64,000 nucleotides of DNA from an uncultured Coriobacteriaceae bacterium (GTDB taxonomy: Bacteria; Actinomycetota; Coriobacteriia; Coriobacteriales; Eggerthellaceae): assembly GCA_900550055.1 (NCBI GenBank), contig URQU01000006.1:6986-70985 (forward strand), written 5' to 3'. This document shows positions 63,947 through 64,000 of this stretch, piece by piece. How positions within the stretch are numbered: position 1 is the stretch's first letter; each line of letters opens with the position of its first letter. The translations under genes and the position numbers were made by a program. The notes beneath the pieces were generated by a model, which did no database searches, was not told the origin of the DNA, and was given only the letters and a program-made list of their open reading frames with translations.

Positions 63947-64000
63947 GGGGACGTAGCGCTAAGTGTCCGAAAGCTTTCGGACACTTAGCGCTACGTCCCC
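63947..64000. repeat. Perfect 54-bp palindrome at the window edge
   Basis: From GGGGACGTAGCGCTAAG inward, 27 bases are exactly complementary to the following 27 bases with no loop. It runs to the last base of the window and may continue. It contains AGCGCT, GTGTCCGAAAG and a central AAGCTT. Confidence 0.93.

Overview
The window is a stretch of high-GC chromosome that looks like the class Coriobacteriia, most likely the family Eggerthellaceae. This is inferred from gene content and not from a marker gene. The clues are strong G/C third positions, GAAAGGAG-type ribosome binding sites, a Tat-exported lipoprotein flavin reductase, a type III glutamine synthetase, a RecJ-RecQ fusion and HypA/HypB nickel maturation genes. 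No rRNA, tRNA or CRISPR array was found.

Most of the window is housekeeping chromosome in short operons. From 1 to 3.9 kb lie lysA, hom and pyrE. A cobalamin riboswitch with an intrinsic terminator (4.2-4.45 kb) precedes a 1344-residue cell-surface protein ending in an alpha/alpha toroid and a sortase-like signal. Next come a HAD phosphatase, metA (minus strand) with a small acidic protein behind it, rplM-rpsI, glnN and dtd. From 15.9 to 28.7 kb are a multi-cluster ferredoxin, an OmpR-type two-component pair, an amidohydrolase with a tiny membrane protein, tatB-tatC, hypA, hypB, nadE, a Tat lipoprotein flavin reductase and a NarL-type two-component pair. A CIRCE-controlled groES-groEL locus, a metal-exporter-like permease, an HD protein and a phosphofructokinase follow. 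recJ-recQ overlaps the bifunctional (p)ppGpp enzyme gene rel. Then come an MBL hydrolase, a DUF47 protein, a TRIC-type channel, a zinc phospholipase-like protein, an Atg22-like MFS transporter and an NCS2 purine permease. The aspartate pathway returns with lysC and asd at 48-50.7 kb. At 55.6-61.8 kb is gltB-gltD, which with glnN gives a complete GS/GOGAT ammonia-assimilation route.

Two stretches are accessory DNA. From 50.68 to 51.86 kb there are fragments of at least two IS3-type transposases, a short degenerate tandem repeat and three roughly 50-bp palindromes. From 61.85 to 63.38 kb about 200 bp is directly repeated, covering the promoter and first codons of a low-molecular-weight protein tyrosine phosphatase gene. 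The repeats bracket about 1.1 kb of A/T-richer DNA. Inside it are a broken gene and, on the minus strand, a 30-codon gene for a single-membrane-span peptide with a strong ribosome binding site and a perfect -10 box. It faces a convergent short transcription unit that ends in a terminator hairpin, and the two units share short direct repeats at their 5' ends. This is the layout of Fst/RNAII (par)-type type I toxin-antitoxin loci and is the most interesting observation here. The window ends in a perfect 54-bp palindrome that may continue past the edge.

All functions come from reading motifs in the translated sequence; no database search was run.
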